From: Rhododendron vialii
Taxonomy: Eukaryota > Streptophyta > Magnoliopsida > Ericales > Ericaceae
Length of the DNA: 64,000 nt
Assembly (NCBI RefSeq): GCF_030253575.1
Contig: NC_080561.1
Coordinates: forward strand, 7,763,001 to 7,827,000
Direction: 5' to 3'
Made by a program: the position numbers and the translations under genes. The notes under the pieces were generated by a model. That model was not told the origin of the DNA and made no database searches. It saw only the letters and a list, made by a program, of their open reading frames with translations. Below, in pieces: positions 22,158 to 33,911 of the stretch (within the stretch, counting starts at the first letter, position 1; each line of letters opens with the position of its first letter).

Positions 22158-24244
22158 GAGAAAGCTATGGTACACAGGGTATATCGTATGTCTAAGTTAT
22201 GACAATTTGTGATTTTTATTATGACGATTTGTGGTTTTCTAATGCATATTTTGATTGTAGGTACGACTTTTACTTTAAAATTTACCTGTTGAACTGGTCA
22301 TTAGTAAGTTATCCATAATTAAAAAATATTGTTATTATAAAACCATAATTATTCGTACCAGAAACCATAATACTTGTACTCCAACCAAATATATGTGTAC
22401 AATATCACAAATTAAATAATGCTACCCACAAATATTATAACAACACCATAAATTGGCATAATCTTACCACAATGAGTCGTACCAAAAATTCTTTGACACG
22501 TATGATATTTCGTAATAAAATCAAAATATGTCGTACCAGAATCAACAATTGTTATACCTAAACAAAAAACATTTGTAAAATACCACAAATTCAATAACAT
22601 AACCAAATTTGTTATGACAACACCATAAATTGACGTTTTCATACCCACAACGTGTTGTATAAAAAAAATTCAATCGGAATGTTCAATTAACGATAGTTAT
22701 AATCAGTAAAATACCAAACCACAAATTCTGTAATAGAACCAAATTTGTTATGACAACACTATAAATTTACGTTTTCATACCCACAACGTATTATATAAAA
22801 AAAATTCAATCGGAATATTTAATTAACTATAGTTATTATCAGCAAAATACCAAACCACAAATTCTGTAATATAACCAAATTTGTTATGACAACACCATAA
22901 ATTGACGTTTTCATATCCACAACGTGTCGTATAAAAAAATTCAATCTAAATGTTCAATTAATGATAGTTATAATGAGCAAAATACCATACCACAAATTCT
23001 GTAATATAACTAAATTTGTTATGATAACACCATAAATTGATGCTTTCATATTCACAACGTGTCGTATAAAAAAATTCAATCGGAATGTTTAGTTAATGAT
23101 AGTTATAATCAGCAAAATATCAAACCACAAATTCAGTAATATAACCAAATTTGTTATGACAATACCATAAATTGACGTTTTCATACTCACAACGTATCAT
23201 ATTAAAAAAAATTCAATTCGGAATGTTAAGTTAATGATAGTTATAATCAGCAAAATACCATACCACTATTTATTTTCACTTCCTGCCACATTATTTTTTT
23301 AAATTTTAAACTTTCCACCATATTATCTTAATTTTCGATTCCCTCCACACTATTTTTTCAAATTTTTATTTGTCCCTACACAATGCCTCAATAATTTAAA
23401 GTAAAAATGATGTTCTCGCTCAAATTTTTCATCCAAGAAATTCACCAAAAAGTAAGAACTATACCCAAATTAATCGTCATTATTGTGTCACGATCACATG
23501 GCTACCTTACATTCAACTACAACAGATGACTAGGTTTCATATCAAATATAAATTGAATGTACAATCTAAATGTCGTTAGTGAGTGTATTTTTAGAATGAT
23601 CGATCAGGACTGTTAGGATGTCAAGTTATACGATATTCAGCATTGTCACCAAAATTAGAGATTATCGGATATTGACAACTACGTAATCGAAAGACTTTTA
23701 ATGTATCCAAATGCATATTAATATCTAATAATGCACCAACTGAGCCTCATGTAAGCCATTTTTGTTCGATCGGACCCGTCGATCTTTTATAGAATATGAA
23801 TTCGATCAAATGTACCAAGAATGAAGTTCATCGCTTATCGCTAGACCATTAATCGGATGAAAATATTCTTTTTTTATTGAATTAGGGAGCCGATGAGGAG
23901 GTATAATAATTATTGATTGTGTTACGACATATTTTGGTCTTGTATCTAGTATCTTTTGATCAATTTCTTTTGGTACGACACATTATCGTAAGAAATTGCC
24001 AATTTTTTGTGTTGTCATAACAATTATGGTTATGTTATATAATTTGTAGTATTTTAGATATGAGGGGGAGAGAGAGAAAATTAAGGAGGAGAGAACAACT
24101 TGTTACCTGCTAAGCCCTTTTTTTATTTTATTAATTGATTTAATAAATGGGTGGTTCGGATTATTCACTTTGAAATCCAATGGCTTAAAATCATGGTGCG
24201 TACGGTACACCCCCTAATAAGGGGTGTGTACCATAGGACTACCC
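22158..24244. mobile_element. TGGTACACA-ended TIR element, copy A
   Basis: The left end GCTATGGTACACAGGGTATA and the right end, inverted, CCTATGGTACACACCCC are matching termini; GTACCGTACGC follows further in on the inverted right end. Sequence and order match the element at 28766-31626, but this copy is shorter inside. About five imperfect tandem copies of a roughly 130-base AT-rich unit (CACAAATTC...CATAAATTGACGTTTTCATA) fill about 22575-23270. No transposase is seen. A Mutator-type origin is inferred from the sister copy. Target repeats are not certain here. Confidence 0.7.
22575..23275. repeat. AT-rich tandem repeats, about 130-bp unit
   Basis: The words CACAAATTCTGTAATATAAC, TTTGTTATGACAACACCATA and CGATAGTTATAAT recur in order about every 125-145 bases, five to six times. 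Similar units recur at about 29390-29815 in the sister element. Confidence 0.85.
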
Positions 24245-24507
24245 TTGAAAGAGATATGAGATTAATAATTGAAGGAAAAACTTATGGGAGACTGTGTGCA
24301 TGGAGTAAAATTCAATTTTGGGACCCAAAACGAATACATTCTTAAAGAATTTAAATGTTTAAATGACGTACAATACAAACTATAATATCTAGGTATTTTT
24401 AACAACAAAAAAACTACTAATATTAATATTAATATTTTCTTAATAAAAAACCCCAAAACCACGCAGGGGCCGTGGCCTTCCTATGCCTTAACCTAAATCC
24501 GTCTCTC

Positions 24508-25850
24508 GGTACACACCTCCAAAAGTTTTGATTTGGTTACCAAAAAAAGTTCATAATGAATACGATAAAAAAAAATGTAACTAACCAACAAAAAGTGTAC
24601 CTATTTTGGGGTGTACCGTACATTCCTATTTGTAACTTCATTTTTAAAAAATACGTAACTAATACCATAAAAATGCTTAACGAATGAGCCAAAAAAAAAA
24701 TTGTGTATCATACGCCAAGAACACTCGTAACAGGCACCAAAACATTGCGTACCATTCTTCGACTACCAAAACTTAAGCTCAAGTTACCGGGCCAATAGCT
24801 CTAGTCCTGCACGGATCATCAACAGAGTGTGGGCGTGGCCCGCGGATATCTGGGGCATCGCAGCGCATATTGGCTGGGCCCCTTGATGATTCATAGTCTC
24901 TACGAGAGCTTGCGTGGAGATCAACCATTGATCCGGTAACTTGAATGCTATTGGGCCTAACAACATGACCCGGATGCTCAAGTTCAAGTTACCGGGCATG
25001 AAAGAGTACATTCATTATCTGCCCGATAGGCTTCCTTGTTTCTACCAATGTGGGATGCGCGGGATGCTAAACAACGTGTGTGTGGTTTTGGCCCTTTTGG
25101 GGGAAAAAAAGATGATTTATACAGTGTACAAATTATTGAGTTTGTAAATTACGATGCTTGAATTTCTAGGGTGCGTTTGGTTAGATAGAATGGAATGGAA
25201 ATAGGAATTAATGGATTTAAGAATGGAATGGAATAAGAGGAATTGAGGTCGGAATAATCATTCCTCTTTCCAAGTTTGGTTGTGGCTATGAATCAATAGC
25301 AATAACGAAATTTGCAGCATCCCAAAGAAGGGATGGTGGAATGGAATAGAAAATTTTGGAGTGGCATTCGTAATTATGCGAGTGACATTAACAATTCGAA
25401 AAAGGGATATTGGTGGAATGGAATTATAATTCTTTACTTTTTTTCAATTGGAATAGCTATTCCTTTATTTGGATGAATAATAATTCCATGTGGAATGACT
25501 ATTCCTTCAATTTTTAGTGAAATCAAACAAACATTGGAGTAGACATTCCATAGGAATAACCGTTCTATTCCACTTCCTACTTCATCAAACCAAACCAAAC
25601 ATAGCCAAATGCAAGGTGTCTCGGGTCAATTTATATGCACCTTAGACTAATTGCTGTTTACGCATGAGGGTGAGATAATCCCAAGAGTTATTAGTAAGGA
25701 AAATCGAATCTAAGACCTTAGGATGGAGTACACACCTAACTCTCATCCCTAAACCACTTCGCCAACCCCTTGGGGTTCCAAATTTAAATTTTGATTACTA
25801 GATGATGGAGATCAAATCCCTTCTTTGTGTTTAAATTCACAAGCCGCCAT
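24508..25850. repeat. Segmental duplication, copy 2, right part
   Basis: Matches 18570-21510 without the three later insertions of copy 1: GGTACACACCTCCAAAAG at the left, the empty ATCAT site at about 24708, ACCGGGCCAATAG at about 24787, and the Harbinger-type MITE at 25169-25606. No gene is seen. Confidence 0.8.
25169..25606. mobile_element. Harbinger-type MITE, copy 2
   Basis: Duplicate of the element at 20835-21242, with the same inverted ends (GGGTGCGTTTGGTT and GGCTATGTTTGGTT). It was carried along by the segmental duplication rather than inserted anew. Confidence 0.78.
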
Positions 25851-26429
25851 TTTTAATTTTCTTACGAAGCCTTCGATCTCTTGACATCTCTCTTCGAAAT
25901 AAACCTCTCTTCTTGGAATCTTTGTGTTTATTGTCAATTATTTTCTGTTTCTGGTAAAAAAATCATCTACTTTTGATTTACCTCACTGAGCGAAACCAGA
26001 AAGAAAGAAAAGTTGTCCCGAAAGTTGAAAAAGTACTCGAAAGTGCAAAAGGGGGCCACATAAAAATAAAAATAAAAAAAGCCAAAAGGGACAAAAAAAA
26101 TTACCGGCATTTTTTTCTTGGGGAGTGATTTTAACACTCTCATTTTTTATATTCACACTCACTTTTTCGTAAAAGAAAGTAAATACGAAAAATTTTCCGA
26201 AAAAAAAGAAAAGAAGCCTGGGATCTGAGTAGACAAGAATAGCACTAAAAATTTCAAGGGTATTACAGTTGTAAGAAAGCATCTCTAAACTCTAATCAAC
26301 TTTACAATATTGAAGAGACAAACTTGAAAGTCTCATGCGTTAGCCTTTTAAGCTAAGAAAAGGAGGAAAACAGGAAAAAAGAAAGAAAGAAAAACTTGAA
26401 TGCCAGAGCAAAGATGAGACTACCAAAAA
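25851..26429. other. Intergenic DNA downstream of the first SAUR
   Basis: AT-rich, with several A-runs. No element or gene is supported. The part next to 26429 is the likely 3' untranslated region of the minus-strand SAUR. Confidence 0.4.
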
Positions 26430-26717
26430 TTATGAAGCATTTAGCATAGAAGTAAGGCTAATGAAGTAATCTTTACCGCAGGGTATCGTTAAACCTCCCA
26501 TCGGTTGATTGAATACGAACTCTTCTTCAGCCCAATGTAACAAGTCTTGGACTAAGGAATGATTCAAGTAAGATACTGGGATGACGAAACGCTTAGGGTT
26601 TTCTCCAACGTAGACAGTAAAATGGCCTTTTGGAACATCGAGAGTTCTGTTTTCTGGTGATAGGGAGCGTTGGAGCTTTTGTTTGGCCCGAGTTATGGTG
26701 GCTGATCGGATACCCAT
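26430..26717 (-). CDS. SAUR family protein (divergent)
   Basis: A single-exon 95-residue small auxin-up RNA protein. SAURs of this short type act near the plasma membrane by holding back PP2C.D phosphatases, so proton pumps stay active and cells expand. I start at MGIRSA (26715-26717) because all relatives here begin MGIR or MAIR; an in-frame ATG-like codon lies 9 codons upstream. The core reads LDVPKGHFTVYVGE, KRFVIPVSYL, then MGGLTIPC. It departs from its neighbours at conserved points: EEEFVFNQ in place of EEEFGF(D/N)H, and CGKDYF in place of CREDTF or CREETF. It is still open and probably functional. It is transcribed away from the SAUR at 28016. Confidence 0.9.
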   Translation of the reverse strand: MGIRSATITRAKQKLQRSLSPENRTLDVPKGHFTVYVGENPKRFVIPVSYLNHSLVQDLLHWAEEEFVFNQPMGGLTIPCGKDYFISLTSMLNAS

Positions 26718-26858
26718 GTAAAAAAATGAAATTGTAATAGCCAAAAGACCTTGGAATGTTGTCGAAATTGAATTGAATCAAAATGAAAGGTGGGATGTTG
26801 TACTATTTTTCAAAGTGGAGGACTGTTCTGAAATGACATGTTATTTCTAGTCCTTGAG

Positions 26859-26970
26859 TATATATAGGGATGTAGACATTTTCAATCTGTTAAATTTGGA
26901 AATAAAAGTGAGGAGAGCTATGAATGAAAAATAAGGCAAGTGGTTTAGGAAATGGTAGGGTATTCACATG
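26859..26970 (-). promoter_or_regulatory. Promoter of SAUR 26430
   Basis: On the minus strand a TATATATA box lies at 26859-26866, about 140 bases upstream of the start codon. A CATGTG hexamer (CACATG on plus, 26965-26970) lies about 100 bases further up. The same two elements occur in the other SAUR promoters of the window. Confidence 0.55.
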
Positions 26971-27760
26971 GTTTTGGTTTATTTGTTGTGAGAGATAGTG
27001 TCCTACCACTTTGGGGACACAAACTAAGAAAAAAGCAAGCAACTTGAGAAGGCCATATCCGCATTTCTGCACACCTTGATTTAAACAAGAACATCATTGA
27101 AGGTTTTGATGCCCAACATGTTGTTTACATCCAAAGACCATTCTCAAAGTGAGTTCGATTCTTAGTAACATCAGCATTATGCAGAGAATCATTTAATTTA
27201 GACATTGTGTTAGGCAGTGGGCATTCACAGCTAGCCAACTTGGGTGGTCATTGTGTTGACAAAAGGTTTAATTTCACCCATCGGAGGAGCACAACACATT
27301 TACTAGCCTCACGTTGACTCGTTCGGACACGCCCGAATACCCATTTGATTTTTTCTAGTATATGCAGAGTAACTCTTTGTTGGAAATACGACACGGTAAA
27401 AATCGCCATGTCTGAATGGTAAAAAAAGAAGAAGCAAATAATCTATTTAAGATGATCTTTTATATCTTCATTAATGTGTTTGGTACCGACAATGGATTTG
27501 TTACCATATAAATGTCCATCAACTACAGGTAACATAAAGTTGTTCTATACACAATATATGTTCCCTACATTTATGAGAAATGTCGTGCATGCTTGTTCGT
27601 GTTGTGTCTAACAAATATGGCGTTGCCTAACAAATATGTAGGATGGGTATCAATCATTATGATTTCTTGGTCTGTATTATTTAGTCCTTGATCCAATTGG
27701 ACAATTGGGTAAACGTTTATATCATCAACCGGACACCTAGCTAGTTAGACAAATGGCCTT
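26971..27760. other. Intergenic DNA between divergent SAURs
   Basis: From about 27050 this sequence is part of the block duplicated at 32551 onwards (TCATTGAAGGTTTTGATGCC, ATGTTGTTTACATCCAAAGA). No gene is seen. Confidence 0.5.
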
Positions 27761-27771
27761 GAGTAGACCAC

Positions 27772-27890
27772 CACATGGTGTTTTTTGTTAGGAAGCATAG
27801 CCATGTGATACCTAATGCAATGGTCACTTCACCACAAAATCAATCTCAAAATCCTAACCATGTATCCCTTGTGCTCTCTCTCTATATATA
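27772..27890 (+). promoter_or_regulatory. Promoter of SAUR 28016
   Basis: CACATG (27772-27777) and CATGTG (27802-27807) lie upstream of a TATATATA box (27883-27890). The box directly follows a CT run and sits about 125 bases before the ATG. Confidence 0.6.
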
Positions 27891-28015
27891 GATTCCAAGT
27901 TCTTTCAATGGCAACTCACAACCAAAGCTTCTCTTTTTCTTCATAAACAATCTTGAGATCACATTTCACTTTTTGGATCTTTTTATCCACTTAGAACAAA
28001 AGACCTTGGAAAATC

Positions 28016-28303
28016 ATGGGTGTTCGATTGCCGGGGATCTTTCAAGCTAAGAAAGTTATTGGAAGAGTTTTCTCAACCTCAATGGCTTTGGATGTGCCAA
28101 AAGGCCACCTAGCTGTTTATGTTGGCGAAAATGAGAAGAAGAGGTTTGTTGTTCCAATTGCATATTTGAGGCACCCTTCATTTCAGAAATTGTTGAGTAA
28201 AGCTGAAGAAGAATTTGGATTCAATCATTCGATGGGCGGGCTTACAATCCCTTGCAGAGAAGAGACCTTCATTGATGTCACATGTAGCTTGAATTGCTCA
28301 TGA
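28016..28303 (+). CDS. SAUR family protein, 95 aa
   Basis: A single-exon SAUR starting [15 protein letters not shown]. The conserved domain covers residues about 25-90: [14 protein letters not shown], then [28 protein letters not shown] and [13 protein letters not shown]. No membrane span or signal peptide is seen, as expected. It is nearly the same as the protein at 33624 (RHPSFQ against RHPLFQ, SKAEEE against SNVEEE, NHS against DHP), its partner in a block duplication. The start is supported by the shared MGVR/MGIR N-terminus and the ATG context AATCATGGG. The role is inferred from the family: auxin-induced growth through PP2C.D inhibition. Confidence 0.95.
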   Translation: MGVRLPGIFQAKKVIGRVFSTSMALDVPKGHLAVYVGENEKKRFVVPIAYLRHPSFQKLLSKAEEEFGFNHSMGGLTIPCREETFIDVTCSLNCS

Positions 28304-28765
28304 TAAGCATCAACTCAAAAGAGAATCCAAAATTCTAGTCCACAATTTTGATATATATATTTTTCTTTTTGGATTCATTCCATTTTGAGATAGAAGAGTT
28401 CGGAGTGTCTCTAGCTGGATCAATGTAAAGCTATGTTTTTAGTTGGGAAATGAATTGGTATGAATTAATCACTTCATTTTGATTGAGTGGAATAGCTTTA
28501 ATCGTATTGTTAGTTGAATTATGCTAATCAAACAGCTCTATCCATCCAAGTTTACGTAATCTAGTCCCCTGGCTGTATCCAGTTTGAGGTTTGCAAAGGC
28601 GATTTGACAAGCACTGGTTACATGAGATTTCATTGTTATTTCTCATACGAGAGGGGGTATTCGTGAAATTTATCCTATTTTTGTTTAAGTAACGTGGATG
28701 TGATATGTCAATATGTATATATTTGTGTGTGGTTTTCGCAGAAATAAAGATGACCACTGGGTATA

Positions 28766-31626
28766 GGAAGAAGCTATGGTACACAGGGTATACCGTATGC
28801 TTAAATTATGACAATTTGTGATTTTCCTTATGCCAATTTTTGGTTTTCTAATGCATATTTATGATTCTAGTTACGACTTGTACATTAAAATTTACCTGTT
28901 GAACAGGTCATTAGCAGGTTACCTATAATTAAAAAATATTGTTATTATATAACCATAATTATTCGTACTGAAATCCATAATATTTGTACCCTAACCAAAT
29001 ATATACGTACAATATCAAAAATTAAATAATGTTACCCACAAATGTTATAACAACACCATAAATTGGCATTATCTTATCACAATGAATCGTACCAATTTTT
29101 TTTTGACTCGTATGATATTCTGTAACAAAATCAAAATATGTCGTACCAGAATCAACAATTGTTATACCCAAGCCAAAAATATTTGTAAAATGCCACAAAT
29201 TTTATACAATAACCACAATTATTATGACAACACCTAAAATTATCATTTTCTTAACACAATGTGTCATATCAAAAGAAAACATATTTAAATACCACAAATT
29301 TTATGACAATACCATAAATTGACGTTTTCTTACCACAATGTGTCGTACCAAAGGAAATTAATTAAAATATTCTGTAATAACACATGTCTAAAATACCACA
29401 AATTCAGTAATATAACCAAATTTGTTATGACAACACCATAAATTGACGTTTTCATACCCACAACGTCTCGTATAAAAAAATTCAATCAGAATGTTCAATT
29501 AACGATAGTTATAATCAATAAAATATCATACCTCAAATTCAGTAATATAACCAAATTTGTTATGACAATACCATAAATTAACGTTTTCATACCCACAACG
29601 TTTCGTATAAAAAAAATTCAATTGAAATGCTCAGTTAACGATAGTTATTATTAGCAAAATACCATACCGCAAATTCAGTAATATAACCACATTTGTTATG
29701 ACAACACCATAAATTGGCGTTTTCATATCCACAACGTGTCGTATAAAAAAAATTCAATCAGAATGTTCAGTAAACGATAGTTATAATTGACAAAATACAA
29801 TACCACTAATTATTTTCAATTCCCGCCACATTATTTTTTCAAATTTTAAAATTTTCACCATATTATCTTAATTTTCAATTCCCTCTACACTATTTTTTCA
29901 AATTCTTATTTGTCCCTACACAATACCTCAATAATTTAAACTAAAAATGAAGTTCTCGCACAAAATTTTCATCCAAGAAATTCACCAAAAAGTAAGTATT
30001 ATACCCAAATTTTTGAATACAACTACAATTTCCTCTCAAAATATTAGTCTAAATCAAATTATTTTTCTACAAAATTTAATTCAAAAAATCAAAATTCCTT
30101 CGTGGAAAAATGAGAGGTCACGAAAAAAATAATTATCCAACTGTCTCAAATGCATACAATTTCAACACTAAAATGGAGTACAAAAAAATAAGTGTGAATA
30201 TCAAAAAATAGAGTGTGAAAATTACTCTCCTTTTTTTAATTGGTGAACTTAATTATATTAATACCCAATCTTATCAATATTCAGGGCGGTGCACTTAACA
30301 ATTGGCACTATATATTTGCCACATGGATCGGTGTCAAACCTTCACCCTATGCGTACCAATCCAAATTTAATGGTGGTCCTTGAAACTAGGTCGTGAAAGT
30401 AAAATCTAAATAATTTTGTAAATTTATTGTCATTGTACTTTCTTTCAAAAAAAATTATTGTAGTCGACATTTCGATTTACACCAATGACATGGGCTATAA
30501 TATTGATCTACAAGTGTAGGCCCAGCACTAGGATGGAGTCATTTGAGGCCTCTTCTCAAATTTTCAGCCTGAAAATAAAGCCCTTACATACAAGAAAATA
30601 TTATATAATTAATAGCCTTTAGAATTACAAATTTTCAATTGTGTACCATAGTGATAAGGTGTTAGAGTTTGGACATTTATCTAAAAGATCTGGGGTTCAA
30701 GTCTTAAACCCTTCGTTCTTTTTTTTTTATTTAAAGAATGTTATTATTTTTTAGAATAAATCACATAGTTAGTCCTTGAAGTTTCATACTTCAACAAATC
30801 TCGTCGTTCAATTTTAATACAATATTAAAATATAATAATGCACCATTTTAGCCCCACGTAAGGCATTTTTTTTTATCAAAATCGTCTATCTTTTACATAA
30901 TATTAATTAAGTCATTCGTACCAAGAATGAAGTTGATGGCTTATAGCTAGACACTTAATTGGATGGAAAATATCATTCTATTATTCAATTTGCGTGCCGA
31001 TGATGGAGCTTCCTAAACTTGATAGAGACAAAAAATTACGTAGGTGACTTAATCAACAAACATAAAAAATTCAACGGATTTGATCGTCATTATTGTGTCA
31101 CAGTCACATGGCCACATTACATTCAACTATAATAGAGGACTAGGTTTCATACCAAATATAAATTGACTGAACAATCTAAATGTCGTTAGTGAGTGTATTT
31201 TTTAAATGATCGATTAGGACTGTTAGGATGTTAAGTTATACAATATTTAATTTGTGATATTTTAGACATGTATCTTGTTTGGGTATAATAATTATTGATT
31301 GTGCAACGATATATTTTGATCTTGTATCTAGTATCTTTTGATCGATTTCTTTTGGTACGACACATTGTGGTAAGAAAGTGTCAAATTTTTGTGTTGTCAT
31401 AACAATTGTGGTTATGTTGTATAATTTGTAGTATTTTACACATGAGGAAGAGAGAGAGAAAGTCAAAGAAGAGAGAACAACCTGTTACCTGCTAAGCCAT
31501 TTTTTTATTTTATTAATTGATTTAAGAAATGGGTGGTCTGGATTATTTACTTTGAAATCCAAAGGTTTAAAATCATGATGCGTACGGTACACCTCCGAAT
31601 AAAGGGTGTGTACCATAGGACTACCC
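28766..31626. mobile_element. TGGTACACA-ended TIR element, copy B, 9-bp target duplication
   Basis: A 2861-bp element. The left end GGAAGAAGCTATGGTACACA and the right end (inverted) GGGTAGTCCTATGGTACACA are flanked on both sides by the exact 9-base repeat CTGGGTATA (28757-28765, 31627-31635). That duplication size points to the Mutator superfamily. The inside is AT-rich: a left domain shared with copy A, about three of the 130-bp units (29390-29815), a part from about 30120 to 31070 that copy A lacks, and a right domain shared with copy A (31080 on). No transposase or captured gene is recognised, so it is non-autonomous. Confidence 0.8.
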
Positions 31627-31639
31627 CTGGGTATAAATA

Positions 31640-31715
31640 TGTCAATATCCACAATTGTAGATGCTATTGCCATGGTGACCTCCGTTGCGAAAGTCGTAGA
31701 TGCTATTGCCATGGT
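31640..31715. repeat. Short direct repeat GTAGATGCTATTGCCATGGT
   Basis: The 21-base phrase GTAGATGCTATTGCCATGGT plus G occurs twice, at about 31658 and 31689. It may be a scrap of an old coding sequence; I cannot identify it. Confidence 0.5.
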
Positions 31716-32313
31716 GCCAACCTTCGATCACTTTTCGTGCTCCTAAAAATGTCTTTCTTTTTAGTATCACCATCCCTTGTGTTCATCCTGTAAAATTGAA
31801 GAATTGTTTTCCTTCCAAAGAAACAACAAATAAAAATTAGTTAATGCATCCAAAACTCCACGAAACAGAACTTGATCAAAATCACAATATTAACGAAACC
31901 GAAAAGTAAAAAATAATTGGCCTTGTTAGTTTGGTAATTTTGTGTAATTTAGGTTTGATAGTAGGTGGAGAGAAAAATAGGGTAATGATTGGAGAGAGGG
32001 GTAATGAGTCGAGAGAGATAAAGAAAGGAATAAAATTAATAATTGAAGAAATAGAATAATGATTGAAAAAAGATATAGGGTAATGATTGAAAAACAAAGT
32101 TAAAACAAAGTAAAATTTAGAAACAAACAAGGCCTACCCTGGCCAATTCATTTTTTTTTGTAGGCATTGATTACCAAATGTAGCTTGTTTAAACCATTAC
32201 ACACCCACCAAGTCAATGGCCAAAATCGAAACATAAGAACAAAACAGAAAGAAATGTTCCAATAAGTGAGATAGAATGATTAGGAAAGTGATCCAATATA
32301 TGAGAGAACCAAA
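31716..32313. other. Intergenic AT-rich DNA
   Basis: Low-complexity stretch around 31960-32130 with repeated GGTAATGATTG words. No gene is supported. Confidence 0.4.
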
Positions 32314-32328
32314 AGATATTGAAATGTT

Positions 32329-32510
32329 GACAACCACTGCTTGGTGCAGTTGATAAGTCTCTGCCTTCTCTTTGTGGAAAGTCTTGGGTTCGAACCCCAC
32401 AGAGGGCATGCCCTTTGAGGGTTAGGGCTGTGTATAGCCTCTGGACCCGTGCTAATACTAACACCTTCCACTAACCCCCGCTGATGTATATTGCCTAAAA
32501 AAAAAAAAAA
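32329..32510 (+). mobile_element. tRNA-derived SINE with perfect 15-bp target duplication
   Basis: Same family as 4657-4848: head ACCACTGCTTGGTGCAGTTG, box B-like GTCTTGGGTTCGAACCCC, tail GCTGATGTATATTGCC and an A-run. It is flanked by the perfect direct repeat AGATATTGAAATGTT (32314-32328 and 32511-32525), which fixes both ends and the 182-bp length. The exact duplication suggests a fairly recent insertion. Confidence 0.92.
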
Positions 32511-33380
32511 AGATATTGAAATGTTAGACATGCAACAAGAACATTATTGAAGGCCATATTCACATTTTTGCACCTTGATTTAAATTAACAAGTACATCAT
32601 TGAAGGTTTTGATACCCAACATGGTGTTTACATCCAAAGACCCTTCTCAAAGTGAATTGGAAATTTAGAAACGTCAGCATTATGCAGAGAACCATTTAAT
32701 TTAGACATTGTGCAAGTCAGTAAGCATTCTTTGTGCCAACATAATAGCTAACCAACTTGGGTGGTCATGGTGTTGACAAAAGGTCCCAACCATCGAAGGA
32801 GCACGAAATATTTACTAGCCTCACGTTGACTCGTTCGGACACTCCTGAATACCCGTTTCATTTTTTCTAGTATATCTCTTTGTTGGAATTACGCAAAGGC
32901 ATGTTGAGATATGGTAAAAATTGCCATGGATGATACAAAAGCAAATAATCTATTTAAGACGATCTTTATATCATCATTAGTGTGTTTGATACCAATAATG
33001 GATTTGTTACCATATAAATGTCAATCAACTACCGGTAACACATAAAGTTGTTCTATACTAAATGTTCCCTACGTTTATGAGAAATGCCGTACACGCAAAT
33101 TCGTGTTGTATCGTGTGTCCGTAAATGCTTCTTAGCCACAACCTTAATTAGTTTGTCCTTTGTGTTAGTATTCACCACAATTCTCAATATGATAGCCACA
33201 TATGGCTGGCCTAATCAACATGCAGGACGGGCATCAATCATCATGAATTTTTGGTCTGTACAATTTAGTCCTTGATCCAATTGGTCAATTGGATAAACGT
33301 TTAGATCATCAACCGGACACCTAGACAGATGGCTTTAAGTAGGCCTCAGCTGTTTTCCCCCTACTAAATCACGAGACCAC

Positions 33381-33443
33381 CACATGGTGTTTTTGTTAGG
33401 AAGCATAGCCATGTGATTGGTACCTAAACTAATGGTCTCTTCA

Positions 33444-33479
<36 letters not shown>

Positions 33480-33492
33480 GTCTATATATATA
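33381..33492 (+). promoter_or_regulatory. Promoter of SAUR 33624 with (CT)n next to TATA
   Basis: CACATG (33381-33386) and CATGTG (33410-33415) are kept from the sister promoter. The CT run before the TATA box has grown to about 28 bases (33451-33478). The TATA box is TATATATATA at 33483-33492. Confidence 0.6.
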
Positions 33493-33623
33493 CAGATTCC
33501 AAGTTCTTTCAATGGAAACTCACAACCAAAGCTAGCTTCTCTTTGTCTTCATAAATAATCTTGAGATTATATTTCACTCTCTAGATCTTTTTATCCACTT
33601 AGAACAAAAGACCTTGGAAAATC

Positions 33624-33911
33624 ATGGGTATTCGATTGCCGGGTATCTTTCAAGCTAAGCAAGTTATTGGAAGAGTTTTCTCGACTTCAATGGCTTTGGA
33701 TGTGCCAAAAGGCCACCTAGCTGTTTATGTTGGTGAAAAGGAGAAGAAGAGATTTGTTGTTCCAATTGAATATTTGAGACACCCTTTATTTCAGAAATTG
33801 TTGAGTAACGTTGAAGAAGAATTTGGATTCGATCATCCGATGGGCGGGCTTACGATCCCTTGCAGAGAAGAGACCTTCATTGATGTCACATGTAGCTTGA
33901 AGTGCTCATAA
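33624..33911 (+). CDS. SAUR family protein, 95 aa
   Basis: A single-exon SAUR starting [15 protein letters not shown], sister of the protein at 28016 through the block duplication. It has the complete domain: [54 protein letters not shown]. No lesion is visible. It differs from its sister mostly in the middle helix region ([11 protein letters not shown]). Expected role as for the family: short-lived auxin-induced protein promoting expansion. Confidence 0.95.
   Translation: MGIRLPGIFQAKQVIGRVFSTSMALDVPKGHLAVYVGEKEKKRFVVPIEYLRHPLFQKLLSNVEEEFGFDHPMGGLTIPCREETFIDVTCSLKCS

Larger units (their letters stand above)
27050..28505. repeat. Duplicated SAUR block, copy 1
   Basis: This block with its promoter, SAUR gene and 3' flank matches 32551-34105. 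The match runs from AAGGCCATAT to GGGAAATGAATTGGTA and slightly beyond, so the whole gene with its control region was duplicated. The TIR element at 28766-31626 and a SINE now lie between the copies. Confidence 0.8.

Noticed and set aside
22575-23275. Regularly spaced repeats resembling a CRISPR array or centromere satellite
   Set aside because: Units are about 130 bp, imperfect and without unique spacers, in a plant genome and inside a TIR element.
31882-32130. Phe/Ile/Ser-rich frame on minus
   Set aside because: AT-rich low-complexity sequence with repeated words; not a gene.
32197-32531. Overlapping frames on minus at the SINE
   Set aside because: They are translations of the SINE and its flank; the near-identical SINE at 4657 gives different frames.
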